DNA of 64,000 nucleotides, from the NCBI RefSeq assembly GCF_026167665.1, contig NZ_CP098740.1, forward strand, positions 4,898,001 to 4,962,000, read 5' to 3'. Positions 50,801 to 59,791 of the stretch are shown here, piece by piece. The translations under genes were made by a program, and so were the position numbers. The stretch's first letter is position 1. Every line of letters starts with the position of its first letter. Below the pieces are notes generated by a model, which saw only the letters and a list, made by a program, of their open reading frames with translations, did not search any database and was not told the origin of the DNA. Source of the stretch: Streptomyces drozdowiczii. Lineage in GTDB: Bacteria > Actinomycetota > Actinomycetes > Streptomycetales > Streptomycetaceae.

Positions 50801-52132
50801 GTGACCGCTGAGGCCGTTGAGTCGGGCCCCCGTACGGGCGTCGCCGCACCGGGCACGGGCCCCGGCGACGGACCCCTGCGCATCGCGCTCCTCACCTACA
50901 AGGGCAACCCCTTCTGCGGCGGCCAGGGCGTCTACGTACGCCACCTCGCCCGCGAACTCGCCCGCCTCGGCCACCGCGTCGAGGTCATCGGCGCCCAGCC
51001 CTACCCGGTCCTCGACGAGGGCGTCCCGCTCACCGAGCTGCCCAGCCTCGACCTGTACCGGCAGCCCGACCCGTTCCGCACCCCGAGCCGCGGCGAGTAC
51101 CGGGACTGGATCGACGCCGCAGAGGTCGCCACCATGTGGACCGGCGGCTTCCCCGAACCGCTCACCTTCAGCCTGCGGGCCCGGCGCCACCTCGCCGCCC
51201 GGCGCGGCGAGTTCGACGTCATCCACGACAACCAGACCCTCGGCTACGGGCTCCTCGCCGACCTCGGCGCGCCCCTGGTCACCACGATCCACCACCCCAT
51301 CACCGTCGACCGGCAGCTCGACCTGGACGCCGCGACGAGCCGCCGCCGCCGGGCCTCCGTGCGCCGCTGGTACGGCTTCACCCGCATGCAGAAGCGGGTC
51401 GCGCGCCGGCTGCCGTCCGTGCTCACCGTCTCCGGCTCCTCCAAGCAGGAGATCGTGGACCACCTCGGCGTCGACGCGCGCCGCATCCAGGTCGTCCACA
51501 TCGGCGCCGACACCGACCTGTGGTCGCCCGACCCCTCGGTCCCCGAGGTCCCCGGACGCATCGTCACCACGTCCAGCGCCGACGTCCCGCTCAAGGGCCT
51601 CGTCCACCTCGTGGAAGCCCTCGCCAAGCTCCGTACCGGCAACCCCGCCGCCCACCTCGTCGTCGTCGGCAAGCGCGCCGAGGACGGGCCGGTCGCCCGG
51701 GCCATCGAGCGGCACGGGCTCGCGGACGCCGTCGAGTTCGTCAAGGGCATCAGCGACAGTGAGCTGGTCGACCTGGTGCGCGGCGCCCAGATCGCCTGCG
51801 TCCCCTCGCTGTACGAGGGCTTCTCGCTGCCCGCCGCCGAGGCCATGGCCACCGGCACCCCGCTGGTCGCGACGACCGGCGGCGCCATCCCGGAGGTCGC
51901 CGGACCCGACGGGGAGACCTGCCTCGCGGTCCCGCCCGGCGACCCGGGGGCCCTCGCCGACGCGCTCGGCCGGCTGCTCGGCGACGCGGAGCTGCGCGCC
52001 CGGCTCGGGGCCGCCGGACGGGAGCGGGTGCTCGCCCGGTTCACCTGGAAGCAGGCCGCGATCGGCACCGCCGCGCTCTACCGGCAGGCCATCGCCGCCC
52101 GCGCCGCCACCGGCCCCGGCGGCCGGCGGTGA
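50801..52132 (+). CDS. Glycosyltransferase family 4
   Basis: 443 residues from GTG 50801 (AAGGGGG 7 bases before; GTG 50783 is also open). GT-B fold: N-terminal acceptor domain with FCGGQGVYVRHLARELARLG and IHDNQTLGYGLLADLGAPLV. The C-terminal donor domain has VPLKGLVHLVEALAKL, then CVPSLYEGFSLPAAEAMATG (the E-x7-E catalytic motif of GT4) and TPLVATTGGAIPEVAG. Cytoplasmic, probably membrane-associated. First of three co-directional genes; acceptor unknown. Confidence 0.87.
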   Translation: MTAEAVESGPRTGVAAPGTGPGDGPLRIALLTYKGNPFCGGQGVYVRHLARELARLGHRVEVIGAQPYPVLDEGVPLTELPSLDLYRQPDPFRTPSRGEYRDWIDAAEVATMWTGGFPEPLTFSLRARRHLAARRGEFDVIHDNQTLGYGLLADLGAPLVTTIHHPITVDRQLDLDAATSRRRRASVRRWYGFTRMQKRVARRLPSVLTVSGSSKQEIVDHLGVDARRIQVVHIGADTDLWSPDPSVPEVPGRIVTTSSADVPLKGLVHLVEALAKLRTGNPAAHLVVVGKRAEDGPVARAIERHGLADAVEFVKGISDSELVDLVRGAQIACVPSLYEGFSLPAAEAMATGTPLVATTGGAIPEVAGPDGETCLAVPPGDPGALADALGRLLGDAELRARLGAAGRERVLARFTWKQAAIGTAALYRQAIAARAATGPGGRR

Positions 52133-52200
52133 CCCCGGACCGCCCGCCGGGCCCCTGACCCCGTCCCCCTCCCGACCCCCGACCGCGAAAGCAGGCACTC

Positions 52201-52950
52201 GTGCTGACCGTGGACTTCACCCGCTTCCCGCTCGCCGCAGGCGACCGCGTGCTCGACCTCGGGTGCGGCGCCGGACGCCACGCCTTCGAGTGCTACCGGC
52301 GCGGCGCCCAGGTGGTGGCCCTCGACCGGAACGGCGAGGAGATCCGCGAGGTCGCGAAGTGGTTCGCCGCGATGAAGGAGGCCGGGGAGGCCCCCGAGGG
52401 CGCCACCGCCACCGCGATGGAGGGCGACGCGCTCAACCTGCCGTTCCCCGACGAGTCCTTCGACGTCGTGATCATCTCCGAGGTCATGGAGCACATCCCC
52501 GACGACAAGGGCGTCCTCGCCGAGATGGTCCGGGTGCTCAGGCCCGGCGGCCGGATCGCCGTCACCGTCCCGCGCTACGGCCCCGAGAAGGTCTGCTGGG
52601 CCCTCTCCGACGCCTACCACGAGGTCGAGGGCGGCCACATCCGCATCTACAAGGCCGACGAACTCCTCGGCAAGATGCGCGGCGCCGGCCTCAAGCCGTA
52701 CGGCACCCACCACGCGCACGCGCTGCACTCCCCGTACTGGTGGCTCAAGTGCGCGTTCGGCGTCGACAACGACAAGGCGCTGCCGGTGAAGGCGTACCAC
52801 AAGCTCCTGGTCTGGGACATCATGAAGAAGCCGCTGGCCACCCGGGTCGCCGAGCAGCTCCTGAATCCCGTCGTCGGCAAGAGCTTCGTGGCCTACGCGA
52901 CCAAGCCGCACCTGCCCGTCGCCGCAGTCGCCGCCGAGGCCGAGGCGTGA
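52201..52950 (+). CDS. Class I SAM-dependent methyltransferase
   Basis: 249 residues from GTG 52201. Motif I RVLDLGCGAGRHAFECYRRG, motif II VVALDRNGEEI, motif III/IV FDVVIISEVMEHIPDDKGVL, and LRPGGRIAVTVPRYGPEKVC. UbiE/COQ5-like Methyltransf_11. Its stop overlaps the GTG of the alpha-barrel gene, so the two are coupled. Likely methylates the product of the neighbouring glycosyltransferase or its lipid carrier (inference). Confidence 0.85.
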   Translation: MLTVDFTRFPLAAGDRVLDLGCGAGRHAFECYRRGAQVVALDRNGEEIREVAKWFAAMKEAGEAPEGATATAMEGDALNLPFPDESFDVVIISEVMEHIPDDKGVLAEMVRVLRPGGRIAVTVPRYGPEKVCWALSDAYHEVEGGHIRIYKADELLGKMRGAGLKPYGTHHAHALHSPYWWLKCAFGVDNDKALPVKAYHKLLVWDIMKKPLATRVAEQLLNPVVGKSFVAYATKPHLPVAAVAAEAEA

Positions 52951-54020
52951 GCCTTCCCGAGCGGACCGAACACCTCGTCCTGCCCGGAGTCCTCACCGCC
53001 GCGCAGGCCGCCGAGACCGTCGCCGCGCTGCGCGCCGTGCAGCGCCCGGACGGCGCCATCCCGTGGTTCCGCGGTCACCACCTCGACCCGTGGGACCACA
53101 CCGAGGCCGCCATGGCCCTGGACGCGGCCGGCGAGCACGCCGCCGCGGAACGCGCGTACGAGTGGCTGGCCCGCCACCAGAACGGCGACGGCTCCTGGTA
53201 CGCCGCCTACCACGACGGCGACGCCGAGCAGCCGACCGACCGCAGCCGGGAGACCAACTTCTGCGCCTATGTGGCCGTCGGCGTCTGGCACCACTACCTC
53301 GCCACCGGCGACGACGCCTTCGTGGACCGCATGTGGCCCACCGTCTACGCGGCCGTCGAGTTCGTCCTGCGCCTCCAGCAGCCCGGCGGGCAGATCGGCT
53401 GGAAGCGGGAGGACGACGGCACGGAGGTGACGGACGCGCTGCTCACCGGCTCGTCCTCGATCCACCAGGCCCTGCGCTGCGCGCTGGCCATCGCCGAACG
53501 CCGCGAGGAGCCCCAGCCCGACTGGGAGCTGGCGACCGGGGCCCTGGGGCACGCGATCCGCAGCCACCCGGAGCGCTTCCTCGACAAGAGCCGGTACTCG
53601 ATGGACTGGTACTACCCGGTCCTCGGCGGCGCCGTCACCGGCGCGGCGGCCAAGGAGCGCATCGAGGAGGGCTGGGACCGCTTCGTCGTCCCCGGTCTCG
53701 GGGTGCGCTGCGTGCTGCCCAACCCTTGGGTGACCGGCGGCGAGAGCTGCGAACTGGCCCTGGCCCTCTGGGTGATGGGCGAGTCCGACCGGGCGCTCGA
53801 CATCCTCCAGTCGGTCCAGCACCTGCGGGCCGAGGGCGGCATGTACTGGACGGGTTACGTCTTCGAGGGCAGCCGCGCCTTCTGGCCCGAGGAGCACACC
53901 TCCTGGACGGCCGGTTCGCTGCTGCTGGCGGTGGCCGCGCTCGGAGGGGACGAGGCGACCACCGCCGTGTTCAGCGGGGACCGGCTGCCGAAGGGGCTGG
54001 AGCCGGACTGCTGCGGCTGA
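52947..54020 (+). CDS. Prenyltransferase/squalene-cyclase-repeat protein (alpha/alpha barrel)
   Basis: 357 residues from GTG 52947 (GTGA overlap). Four to five alpha/alpha repeats: ETVAALRAVQRPDGAIPWFR, AAERAYEWLARHQNGDGSWY, YAAVEFVLRLQQPGGQIGWK, ALDILQSVQHLRAEGGMYWT. The barrel is closed with no signal peptide, unlike the cobalamin-locus protein. The catalytic DxDD of squalene cyclases is absent, so it is probably not a cyclase; a glycoside-hydrolase-like or binding role is possible. Third gene of the GT4-methyltransferase unit. Confidence 0.75.
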   Translation: MSLPERTEHLVLPGVLTAAQAAETVAALRAVQRPDGAIPWFRGHHLDPWDHTEAAMALDAAGEHAAAERAYEWLARHQNGDGSWYAAYHDGDAEQPTDRSRETNFCAYVAVGVWHHYLATGDDAFVDRMWPTVYAAVEFVLRLQQPGGQIGWKREDDGTEVTDALLTGSSSIHQALRCALAIAERREEPQPDWELATGALGHAIRSHPERFLDKSRYSMDWYYPVLGGAVTGAAAKERIEEGWDRFVVPGLGVRCVLPNPWVTGGESCELALALWVMGESDRALDILQSVQHLRAEGGMYWTGYVFEGSRAFWPEEHTSWTAGSLLLAVAALGGDEATTAVFSGDRLPKGLEPDCCG

Positions 54021-54038
54021 GCGCTCGACGGGGGAGCG

Positions 54039-54326
54039 TCAGCGCCGGACGCGGCCCGCGATGGCGTGCCCGATGAACAGGTACACCAGGGCGGCGAGAC
54101 CGTAACCGGCGACGACGTTGGCCCACGCCTTGTCGAACGTGAACAGGTCGTACGACCAGCCCGCGAGCCACCTGGCGGTGTCCCGCACGAATTCGACCAG
54201 CTCGTTGCCCCGGTTCGCGTCGAGCAGGTACATCAGGATCCACAGGCCGATGATGAAGGCCATGACATCCGCCACAAGGGCGATGACTCGTGCTGCGGTG
54301 AAGCCGTTGCCTCTGCTGTAGGACAT
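54039..54326 (-). CDS. Small membrane protein
   Basis: 95 residues from ATG 54326. Two TM helices (VIALVADVMAFIIGLWILMY and VVAGYGLAALVYLFIGHAIA) joined by an amphipathic stretch with LVEFVRDTARWLAGWSYDLF. Not recognised beyond similarity to small actinobacterial membrane proteins. Convergent with the alpha-barrel gene (18 bases). Confidence 0.75.
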   Translation of the reverse strand: MSYSRGNGFTAARVIALVADVMAFIIGLWILMYLLDANRGNELVEFVRDTARWLAGWSYDLFTFDKAWANVVAGYGLAALVYLFIGHAIAGRVRR

Positions 54327-54474
54327 GGTCTCCGCTTTGCCGCTCCCGCCCGGCCGAAACCCGTCGGCCGGACTCGTACGGCCGCGCAGCGGTGGCGGGT
54401 TGCCCGGGACGCGGCGAGCCTGGCGGGGAGTGCCGGGCCCCGGCACCCGCTCCGCCCGGCCAGGGAGGTCCGCC

Positions 54475-55029
54475 GTGCCCCGACCCGTACCGCTCCGCCG
54501 CCTGCTCCTCGCGCTGCTGCTGGCCTGCGCCGTGCTGGCGGGCACCACCGCGTGCGGCGGCGACGACAAGGACAGCGGCGCGAGCAGTTCGGCCTCGCCC
54601 ACCGGCACCTCGTCGGCCGAGGCGCAGAAGTGGGCCAAGACCAGGTTCGTCGCCAACGCGGGGCTCGCCGCGGGCGCCACGTACCAGTGGATCGTGAAGC
54701 CGTACCGGGCCGGGAAGTTCAAGAAGGGCGCCGACGGGCGCACCTTCGCCCTCGTCAAGGCGGGGCTCGCGGGCGGCTTCGCCTACAACCGGCTGAAGGC
54801 CGCCACCGAGAACGCCAAGGGCGACCCGCTGCTGTCGAAGGCCGTCGCCCCGCTCACCGCGGGCATCGCCTCCCTCAAGGGCCTCGGCACCAAGCTCCGC
54901 AAGGGCGAGGCGGGAGCGGGCGACATCGGCATGTTCGAGGACGTCATCAGCGGCATCAAGGACGCCGGGAAGAGCGCGGGCGCCGAGGTGAAGGACAAGG
55001 TCCCGTCCACGTCGCAGCTGGGCGGATAA
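54475..55029 (+). CDS. Hypothetical lipoprotein
   Basis: 184 residues from GTG 54475; AGGGAGG precedes it. Signal peptide with a plausible lipobox (ACAVLAGTTACGG, Cys23). A Ser/Thr linker follows, then a helical domain (KTRFVANAGLAAGATYQWIV; KPYRAGKFKKGADGRTFALV) rich in Ala and Lys. No family recognised. It is divergent from the small membrane protein and precedes the MDMPI gene by 40 bases. Confidence 0.65.
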   Translation: MPRPVPLRRLLLALLLACAVLAGTTACGGDDKDSGASSSASPTGTSSAEAQKWAKTRFVANAGLAAGATYQWIVKPYRAGKFKKGADGRTFALVKAGLAGGFAYNRLKAATENAKGDPLLSKAVAPLTAGIASLKGLGTKLRKGEAGAGDIGMFEDVISGIKDAGKSAGAEVKDKVPSTSQLGG

Positions 55030-55069
55030 CCGCGGGTGGAAGGGGTGCCGGTGGCACTAGGGTGCGGGC

Positions 55070-55846
55070 ATGGCTCTTCTCGCGCACGAGCGCTACTGCG
55101 ATGAAATCGTCCGGCTCACCGGGGAGTTGAGGGCGACCCTCCGGGGCGCCGACCTCGGCGCGACGGTGCCGACCTGCCCCGACTGGACCCTGCGCGAACT
55201 CGCCGAGCACGTCGGCCGCGCGCACCGCTGGGCCGGCGAGATCGTCCGCACCCGGGCCACCGAGGAGGTGGCGGACGAGAAGGTGCCCGACAACAGCCCC
55301 GCCGGTGACGACCCCGCCGCGCTCGACGCCTGGCTGGCGGAAGGGGCCGCCGGCACCGCCGACGCACTCCGGGAGGCCGGGCCCGGGACCGAGGTGTGGT
55401 CCTGGTCCTGGGACCACAGCGCGGGCTTCTGGGCCCGCCGCATGGCCCTGGAGACCGTCGTCCACCTCGCCGACGCGGCCCTCGCCGCCGAGGTCCCGTA
55501 CACGATGGAGCCGGAGCCGGCGGCGGACACCATCGAGGAGTGGCTGCAGATCGTGGCCTTCGCGCAGAAGGTGGGCTACTCCGGGTCCGCCGAGCTGCCC
55601 CGCGACGGACGCACCCTGCACCTGCACGCCACCGACGTGCCCGGTGCCGAGTGGCTGATCAGGCTCGGCGCGGAGGGCGTCACCTGGAGCCGTGAGCACG
55701 GCAAGGCGGACGTGGCGCTGCGCGGGTCCCTCACCGACGTCATGCTGGTCTTCAACCGCCGCCTCGCCCCGGACAGCGACCGGGTCGAGGTGCTGGGCGA
55801 CGCCGGACTGCTGGACTTCTGGCTGGCGCGCACCTCCTTCGGCTGA
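55070..55846 (+). CDS. MDMPI (maleylpyruvate isomerase-type) mycothiol-dependent family protein
   Basis: 258 residues. DinB-like four-helix bundle of the mycothiol-dependent maleylpyruvate isomerase family: CPDWTLRELAEHVGRAHRWA (first zinc His), WARRMALETVVHLADA (Glu and His ligands). A C-terminal alpha-beta domain follows (LRLGAEGVTWSREHGK, ADVALRGSLTDVMLVFNRRL). Likely binds zinc and mycothiol; substrate unknown. Confidence 0.82.
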   Translation: MALLAHERYCDEIVRLTGELRATLRGADLGATVPTCPDWTLRELAEHVGRAHRWAGEIVRTRATEEVADEKVPDNSPAGDDPAALDAWLAEGAAGTADALREAGPGTEVWSWSWDHSAGFWARRMALETVVHLADAALAAEVPYTMEPEPAADTIEEWLQIVAFAQKVGYSGSAELPRDGRTLHLHATDVPGAEWLIRLGAEGVTWSREHGKADVALRGSLTDVMLVFNRRLAPDSDRVEVLGDAGLLDFWLARTSFG

Positions 55847-55938
55847 GGGCGAAGCGCCCGGCCGGTGTGCGGGCCCGGCCCGGCTGGGCCAAGCTGGACG
55901 GGCGGCCGACAACCGTCCCGTCCCGCGAGGAGGTGCCG

Positions 55939-56973
55939 ATGGACCCCGTCCGGGCCCTGGAGCGGATCGCCTTCCTGCTGGAACGCGGCAAGGCGGTCAC
56001 CTACCGTGTCCAGGCGTTCCGCACCGCCGCGCGCACCGTCGCCGCGATGGACGACGGCGAGGTGGAGCGGCGCGTGGCGGACGGCTCGCTGGAGCGGGCC
56101 AAGGGCATCGGCCCCCGCACCGCCCAGGTGATCCGCGAGGCGCTGGCCGGAGAGGTCCCCGGATATCTGGAGCGGCTCGAAGCCGAGGGCGCCGGACCCC
56201 TCACGAAGGGCGGCGAGCACCTGCTGTCCCTGCTGCGCGGGGACTGCCATACGCACTCCGACTGGTCGGACGGCGGCAGCCCCATCGAGGAGATGGGCCG
56301 CGCGGCGGCGGAACTGGGCCACGACTGGACGGTCCTCACCGACCACTCGCCCCGGCTCACGGTCGCGAACGGCCTCTCGCCGGAGCGGCTGCGCAGGCAG
56401 CTCGCCGAGGTGGCCGAACTCAACGCGCGCTGGGCGCCGTTCAGGCTGCTCACCGGCATCGAGTGCGACATCAACCTCGACGGCTCCCTCGACCAGGAGG
56501 AGGACCTGCTCGAACAGGTCGACCTGGTCGTGGTCTCCGTCCACTCCAAACTCCGCATGGACGCCGCCCCGATGACCCGCCGCATGGTCGCCGCCGTCCG
56601 CCATCCGCAGGCGAACGTCCTCGGCCACTGCACCGGGCGCCTCGTCACCGGCCGGGGCCGCCCCGAGTCGTCCTTCGACGCCGACGAGGTCTTCGCCGCC
56701 TGCGCGGAGGCGGGCACCGCCGTCGAGATCAACAGCCGGCCCGAACGGCTCGACCCGCCCCGCAGGCTGCTGCGCCGGGCCGTGGCGGCGGGCACCCTGT
56801 TCGCCGTCGACACCGACGCGCACGCGCCCGGCCAGCTCGACTGGCAGGCGTACGGCTGCGCCCGCGCCGAGGAGTGCGAGGTCCCGCCGGAGCGCGTGGT
56901 CACCACCTGGACGGCCGACGAGCTGCTGCGCTGGACGCGGAAGGGCAAGGTCCCCAAGAGGGCGGCCGGTTGA
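55939..56973 (+). CDS. PHP-domain phosphoesterase (PolX-like, without the polymerase domain)
   Basis: 344 residues from ATG 55939 with GAGGAGGTG before it. N-terminal helix-hairpin-helix DNA-binding part (PVRALERIAFLLERGKAVTY, RAKGIGPRTAQVIREALAGE). PHP metal ligands: CHTHSDWSDG (motif 1), VLTDHSPR (motif 2), ECDINLDGSL, VVSVHSKLRMD, LGHCTGRL, and AVDTDAHAP. PHP proteins with HhH but no polymerase are putative 3'-5' nucleases or phosphoesterases; specificity unknown. Confidence 0.82.
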   Translation: MDPVRALERIAFLLERGKAVTYRVQAFRTAARTVAAMDDGEVERRVADGSLERAKGIGPRTAQVIREALAGEVPGYLERLEAEGAGPLTKGGEHLLSLLRGDCHTHSDWSDGGSPIEEMGRAAAELGHDWTVLTDHSPRLTVANGLSPERLRRQLAEVAELNARWAPFRLLTGIECDINLDGSLDQEEDLLEQVDLVVVSVHSKLRMDAAPMTRRMVAAVRHPQANVLGHCTGRLVTGRGRPESSFDADEVFAACAEAGTAVEINSRPERLDPPRRLLRRAVAAGTLFAVDTDAHAPGQLDWQAYGCARAEECEVPPERVVTTWTADELLRWTRKGKVPKRAAG

Positions 56974-56990
56974 GCCCGGCGGACACGACA

Positions 56991-57022
56991 GCGGCCCCCA
57001 CCCGGGAAGGGTGGGGGGCCGC
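56991..57022. terminator. Bidirectional terminator
   Basis: 13-bp stem (56991-57003 with 57009-57022, one bulged G), short loop, between the convergent PHP and DUF5336-like genes. Confidence 0.8.
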
Positions 57023-57039
57023 CGCCGGAACGGGGCGCG

Positions 57040-57846
57040 TCAGCCGCGCTGGATGCCCGTGGTGTCCTGGAGGACGCCGCGACGGCCGTCCTGCGTCTGG
57101 GCGATCAGCGCCGAACCGCGCTGCTCGACCGCGAGGTACCAGGTGCCCGGCGCCAGCTCGGCGATCGGGGCCTGCGAACCGTCCTCGTTGTACAGCTGGC
57201 GGGCCACCGGCACCGCGAACCAGAACGGGGTGAAGTCACCGGCGCCGCCACCGGCCGCCGGAGCCGCCGGAGCCTTCTGCGCCTCGGGCTGGCCCGGCTG
57301 CTGCGCACCGTACGGCTGCGGCTGGCCCGGCTGCTGGCCGCCGAACGCCGGCTGCGGACCGCCCGGGTAGCCGTAGCCCTGGCCGGGCTGGCCACCGTAC
57401 GGCGGCTGCACGGCCTGCGGGCTCGGGGCGCCGGCGAGGGGGGCCTTGAGGGCCGGGACCAGCGGCGAGGCGATCGCGCCCGCGGCCAGCGCCAGGGAGG
57501 CGATGAAGCCGAGGATCAGACCGGCGCCCGCGTCGATCTGGCCCAGGTCGATGATCGTCCAGAACAGGTTCCACGCGGTGAACACCGTGGCGGCGACGCC
57601 GAACTGACCGAGGTCGAGACCCGCGACCTTGCGCGGCTGGGGCTGGGAACGGGAGAGCACGATCAGCGCTGCGCCGATCACTCCGACCATGTAGACACCG
57701 ATGCCGTTGCCGAGCATGTCCCAGGAGTTGGGGGCGTCGGCGGCGGCGTTTCCGTAGTCGTAGTAGTCCAGGAACGAGGCGATGAACAGCACGACCGCTG
57801 CTCCGATCACCACGCCGTCGCCTCGAGTGAGGGAGCGGATATTCAC
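57040..57846 (-). CDS. DUF5336 family membrane protein
   Basis: 268 residues from GTG 57846. Four TM helices in the first 135 residues (GVVIGAAVVLFIASFLDYYD, VYMVGVIGAALIVLSRS, FTAWNLFWTIIDLGQID, GLILGFIASLALAAGAIASP). Then a Gly/Pro/Gln-rich repeat (PQAVQPPYGGQPGQGYGYPG, and similar), and a small C-terminal globular part (WFAVPVARQLYNEDGSQAPI). Matches DUF5336 of actinobacteria. Role unknown; the PGQ repeat may help cluster the protein. Single gene. Confidence 0.75.
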   Translation of the reverse strand: MNIRSLTRGDGVVIGAAVVLFIASFLDYYDYGNAAADAPNSWDMLGNGIGVYMVGVIGAALIVLSRSQPQPRKVAGLDLGQFGVAATVFTAWNLFWTIIDLGQIDAGAGLILGFIASLALAAGAIASPLVPALKAPLAGAPSPQAVQPPYGGQPGQGYGYPGGPQPAFGGQQPGQPQPYGAQQPGQPEAQKAPAAPAAGGGAGDFTPFWFAVPVARQLYNEDGSQAPIAELAPGTWYLAVEQRGSALIAQTQDGRRGVLQDTTGIQRG

Positions 57847-58036
57847 GTGAAGGTCCTTAGTCGATCGTCTCGTCGGGGCGGTCGTCGCTGCCGCCGGATA
57901 CCCGGCGGGCACGGCTTGAAGCTCGGGAACGGCTCCCCATCGTAGGGATGAATCTATCGTCTGGCCGGGCGGGTTGTGTTCCTGCCCGGTTGGTGCGGGG
58001 ACATCCTCCCGAATTCATCGCAGAATCACCCCTTGA

Positions 58037-58969
58037 CTACCCCTTGAGGTAGCTGCTGATACCGTCCGCGATGCCCTGGGCGGCCTTCTGGCGCCAACCC
58101 GGGCTGGTGAGCAGGGCGGCGTCCTTGGGATCACGCATATTGCCGCATTCGATGAAGACTTTGGGCACGGTCGACAAATTAAGTCCGCCGAGATCCCCGC
58201 GGACGTCCAAACCCGTTTTGCCGCCGATGTAATTGGAAGGGGAACTTCCGGTACTGCGTACGAACAGTCCGGCGATACGGGTGCCGAGATCGCGTGAAGG
58301 CTCAACGATCTCCGAGGTGTCCGCACCCCCGCCGCGCACGAGTGCGGGAAGGATCACATGGAACCCCCGGTTCCCCACCGCCGATCCGTCCGCGTGCACC
58401 GAGACCACCGCGTCCGCGTGCGCCTCGTTGCCGATACGGGCCCGCTCGTCCACGCACGGCCCGAACTCCCGGTCCCCGTCGTACGTCAGGAGCACCCTCG
58501 CGCCCTGCGCCCGCAGCAGATCCCGCAGCCGGTGCGCCACGTCGAGGGTGAACTCCGCCTCCGCGTAACCCCCGTTGGTGGCGGTCCCGGTGGTGTCGCA
58601 CTCCTTGTGGCCGGTGCCGATGTCGACCTGGCGGTTGATCGCGGCGGTGTGCAGGTGGTTGCGCGGGTTGTGCCCGGGGTCGATGACCACGGTCTTGCCG
58701 GACAGCGGCCCGCCGGGAGCCGCCGGCTCCTTCGAGGGGGACTTCGTCGGCGCCTTCGCCGGGGACTTCGACGGCGACGGGGCGGCCTTCGTGGGCGCCG
58801 CCGACGGCGAGGCCGGGGTGGTGGCCGCACCGCCGCTCGGCCCGGCCTGGGCCTGCGCGGGCCCGCCTCCGTCGCCGCAGCCGGCCAGGCCCAGGCAGAG
58901 CAGGGCAGCGGCGGCGGCGAGCCGGAGCGGGTGGCGCGGGGTGGGGGGAAGGCTCTCGTGGTGACGCAC
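58037..58969 (-). CDS. N-acetylmuramoyl-L-alanine amidase (Amidase_3), lipoprotein
   Basis: 310 residues. Lipoprotein signal (LAAAAALLCLGLAGCGDG, Cys31), then a Ser/Pro/Lys linker, then Amidase_3: KTVVIDPGHNPRNH (first zinc His), ATNGGYAEAEFTLDVAHRLR (the Glu), VVSVHADGSAVGNRG (second His), and KVFIECGNMRDPKDAALL (catalytic Glu). It cleaves the lactyl-amide bond in peptidoglycan. Its likely location is the outer face of the membrane. GTG start at 58969. Confidence 0.9.
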   Translation of the reverse strand: MRHHESLPPTPRHPLRLAAAAALLCLGLAGCGDGGGPAQAQAGPSGGAATTPASPSAAPTKAAPSPSKSPAKAPTKSPSKEPAAPGGPLSGKTVVIDPGHNPRNHLHTAAINRQVDIGTGHKECDTTGTATNGGYAEAEFTLDVAHRLRDLLRAQGARVLLTYDGDREFGPCVDERARIGNEAHADAVVSVHADGSAVGNRGFHVILPALVRGGGADTSEIVEPSRDLGTRIAGLFVRSTGSSPSNYIGGKTGLDVRGDLGGLNLSTVPKVFIECGNMRDPKDAALLTSPGWRQKAAQGIADGISSYLKG

Positions 58970-59052
58970 CCGGCGATGCTACCGGCCGGGTCCTGCCCTG
59001 TCCGGGGCGTCCGCGGACCGGCCGGGAACGCCCCGTAAGCGGGTCCTCCCGG

Positions 59053-59697
59053 TCAGATGCCCGGTCCGGTGCGGCGCAGCACGCGCAGCGAGTCCGTGAC
59101 GGAGACCTCCGTGAAGGCGCCCGATTCCAGCGCCCGCAGATACACCCGGTACGGGGCCTGGCCGCCGTGGGCCGGGTCCGGGAACACGTCGTGGATCACC
59201 AGCAGCCCGCCCTCGGCGAGATGCGGGGCCCAGCCCTCGTAGTCGCCGTTCGCGTGCTCGTCGGTGTGGCCGCCGTCGATGAAGACGAAGCCCAGCGGGC
59301 CGCCCCAGACCGCCGCCACCTGCGGCGAGCGCCCCACGAGCGCCACCACCTGGTCCTCCAGGCCCGCCGCGTGCAGCGTCCTGCGGAAGGTGGGCAGGGT
59401 GTCCATCCGGCCGACCTCCGGGTCCACCACGGTCGGGTCGTGGTACTCCCAGCCGGGCTGCTGCTCCTCGCTGCCCCGGTGGTGGTCGACGGTGAGCGCG
59501 GTGACGCCGGCCACCCGCGCCGCGTCGGCGATCAGGATCGTGGAGCGCCCGCAGTAGGTGCCGACCTCCAGCAGCGGCAGGCCGAGCGCGGCGGCCTCGG
59601 TGGCCGCCTCGTACAGCGCGAGCCCCTCGACCACCGGCATGAAGCCCTTGGCGGCCTGGAAGGCGGCGAGAATCTCCGGCTTGGGCTCGGCGGCCAC
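59053..59697 (-). CDS. Class I SAM-dependent methyltransferase
   Basis: 214 residues from ATG 59697 (start MAAEPKPEILAAFQAAKGFM). Methyltransf_24 / cephalosporin-hydroxylase-like: LPLLEVGTYCGRSTILIADA (motif I), LGFVFIDGGHTDEHANGDYE (with the HTDEH motif), LLVIHDVFPDPAHGG. Substrate unknown. Upstream lies the M20 peptidase terminator, so it has its own transcription unit. Confidence 0.78.
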   Translation of the reverse strand: MAAEPKPEILAAFQAAKGFMPVVEGLALYEAATEAAALGLPLLEVGTYCGRSTILIADAARVAGVTALTVDHHRGSEEQQPGWEYHDPTVVDPEVGRMDTLPTFRRTLHAAGLEDQVVALVGRSPQVAAVWGGPLGFVFIDGGHTDEHANGDYEGWAPHLAEGGLLVIHDVFPDPAHGGQAPYRVYLRALESGAFTEVSVTDSLRVLRRTGPGI

Positions 59698-59741
59698 GGC
59701 GTTCCTCCTGGTCGGTACGGGTACGGCGTCATCGTGCCGTA

Positions 59742-59770
59742 CGCCCCCGCCGAAGGTACCGGCGGGGGCG
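59742..59770 (-). terminator. Terminator of the M20/permease/DUF1177 operon
   Basis: 11-bp perfect stem (59742-59752 with 59760-59770), 7-base loop, 22 bases past the M20 stop. Confidence 0.8.
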
Positions 59771-59791
59771 CGAAGGGGAGCCGTAAAAAGA

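Noticed and set aside
52947..54020. Squalene-hopene or terpene cyclase
   Set aside because: Alpha/alpha repeats are present but the catalytic DxDD and QW repeats in proper number are not.
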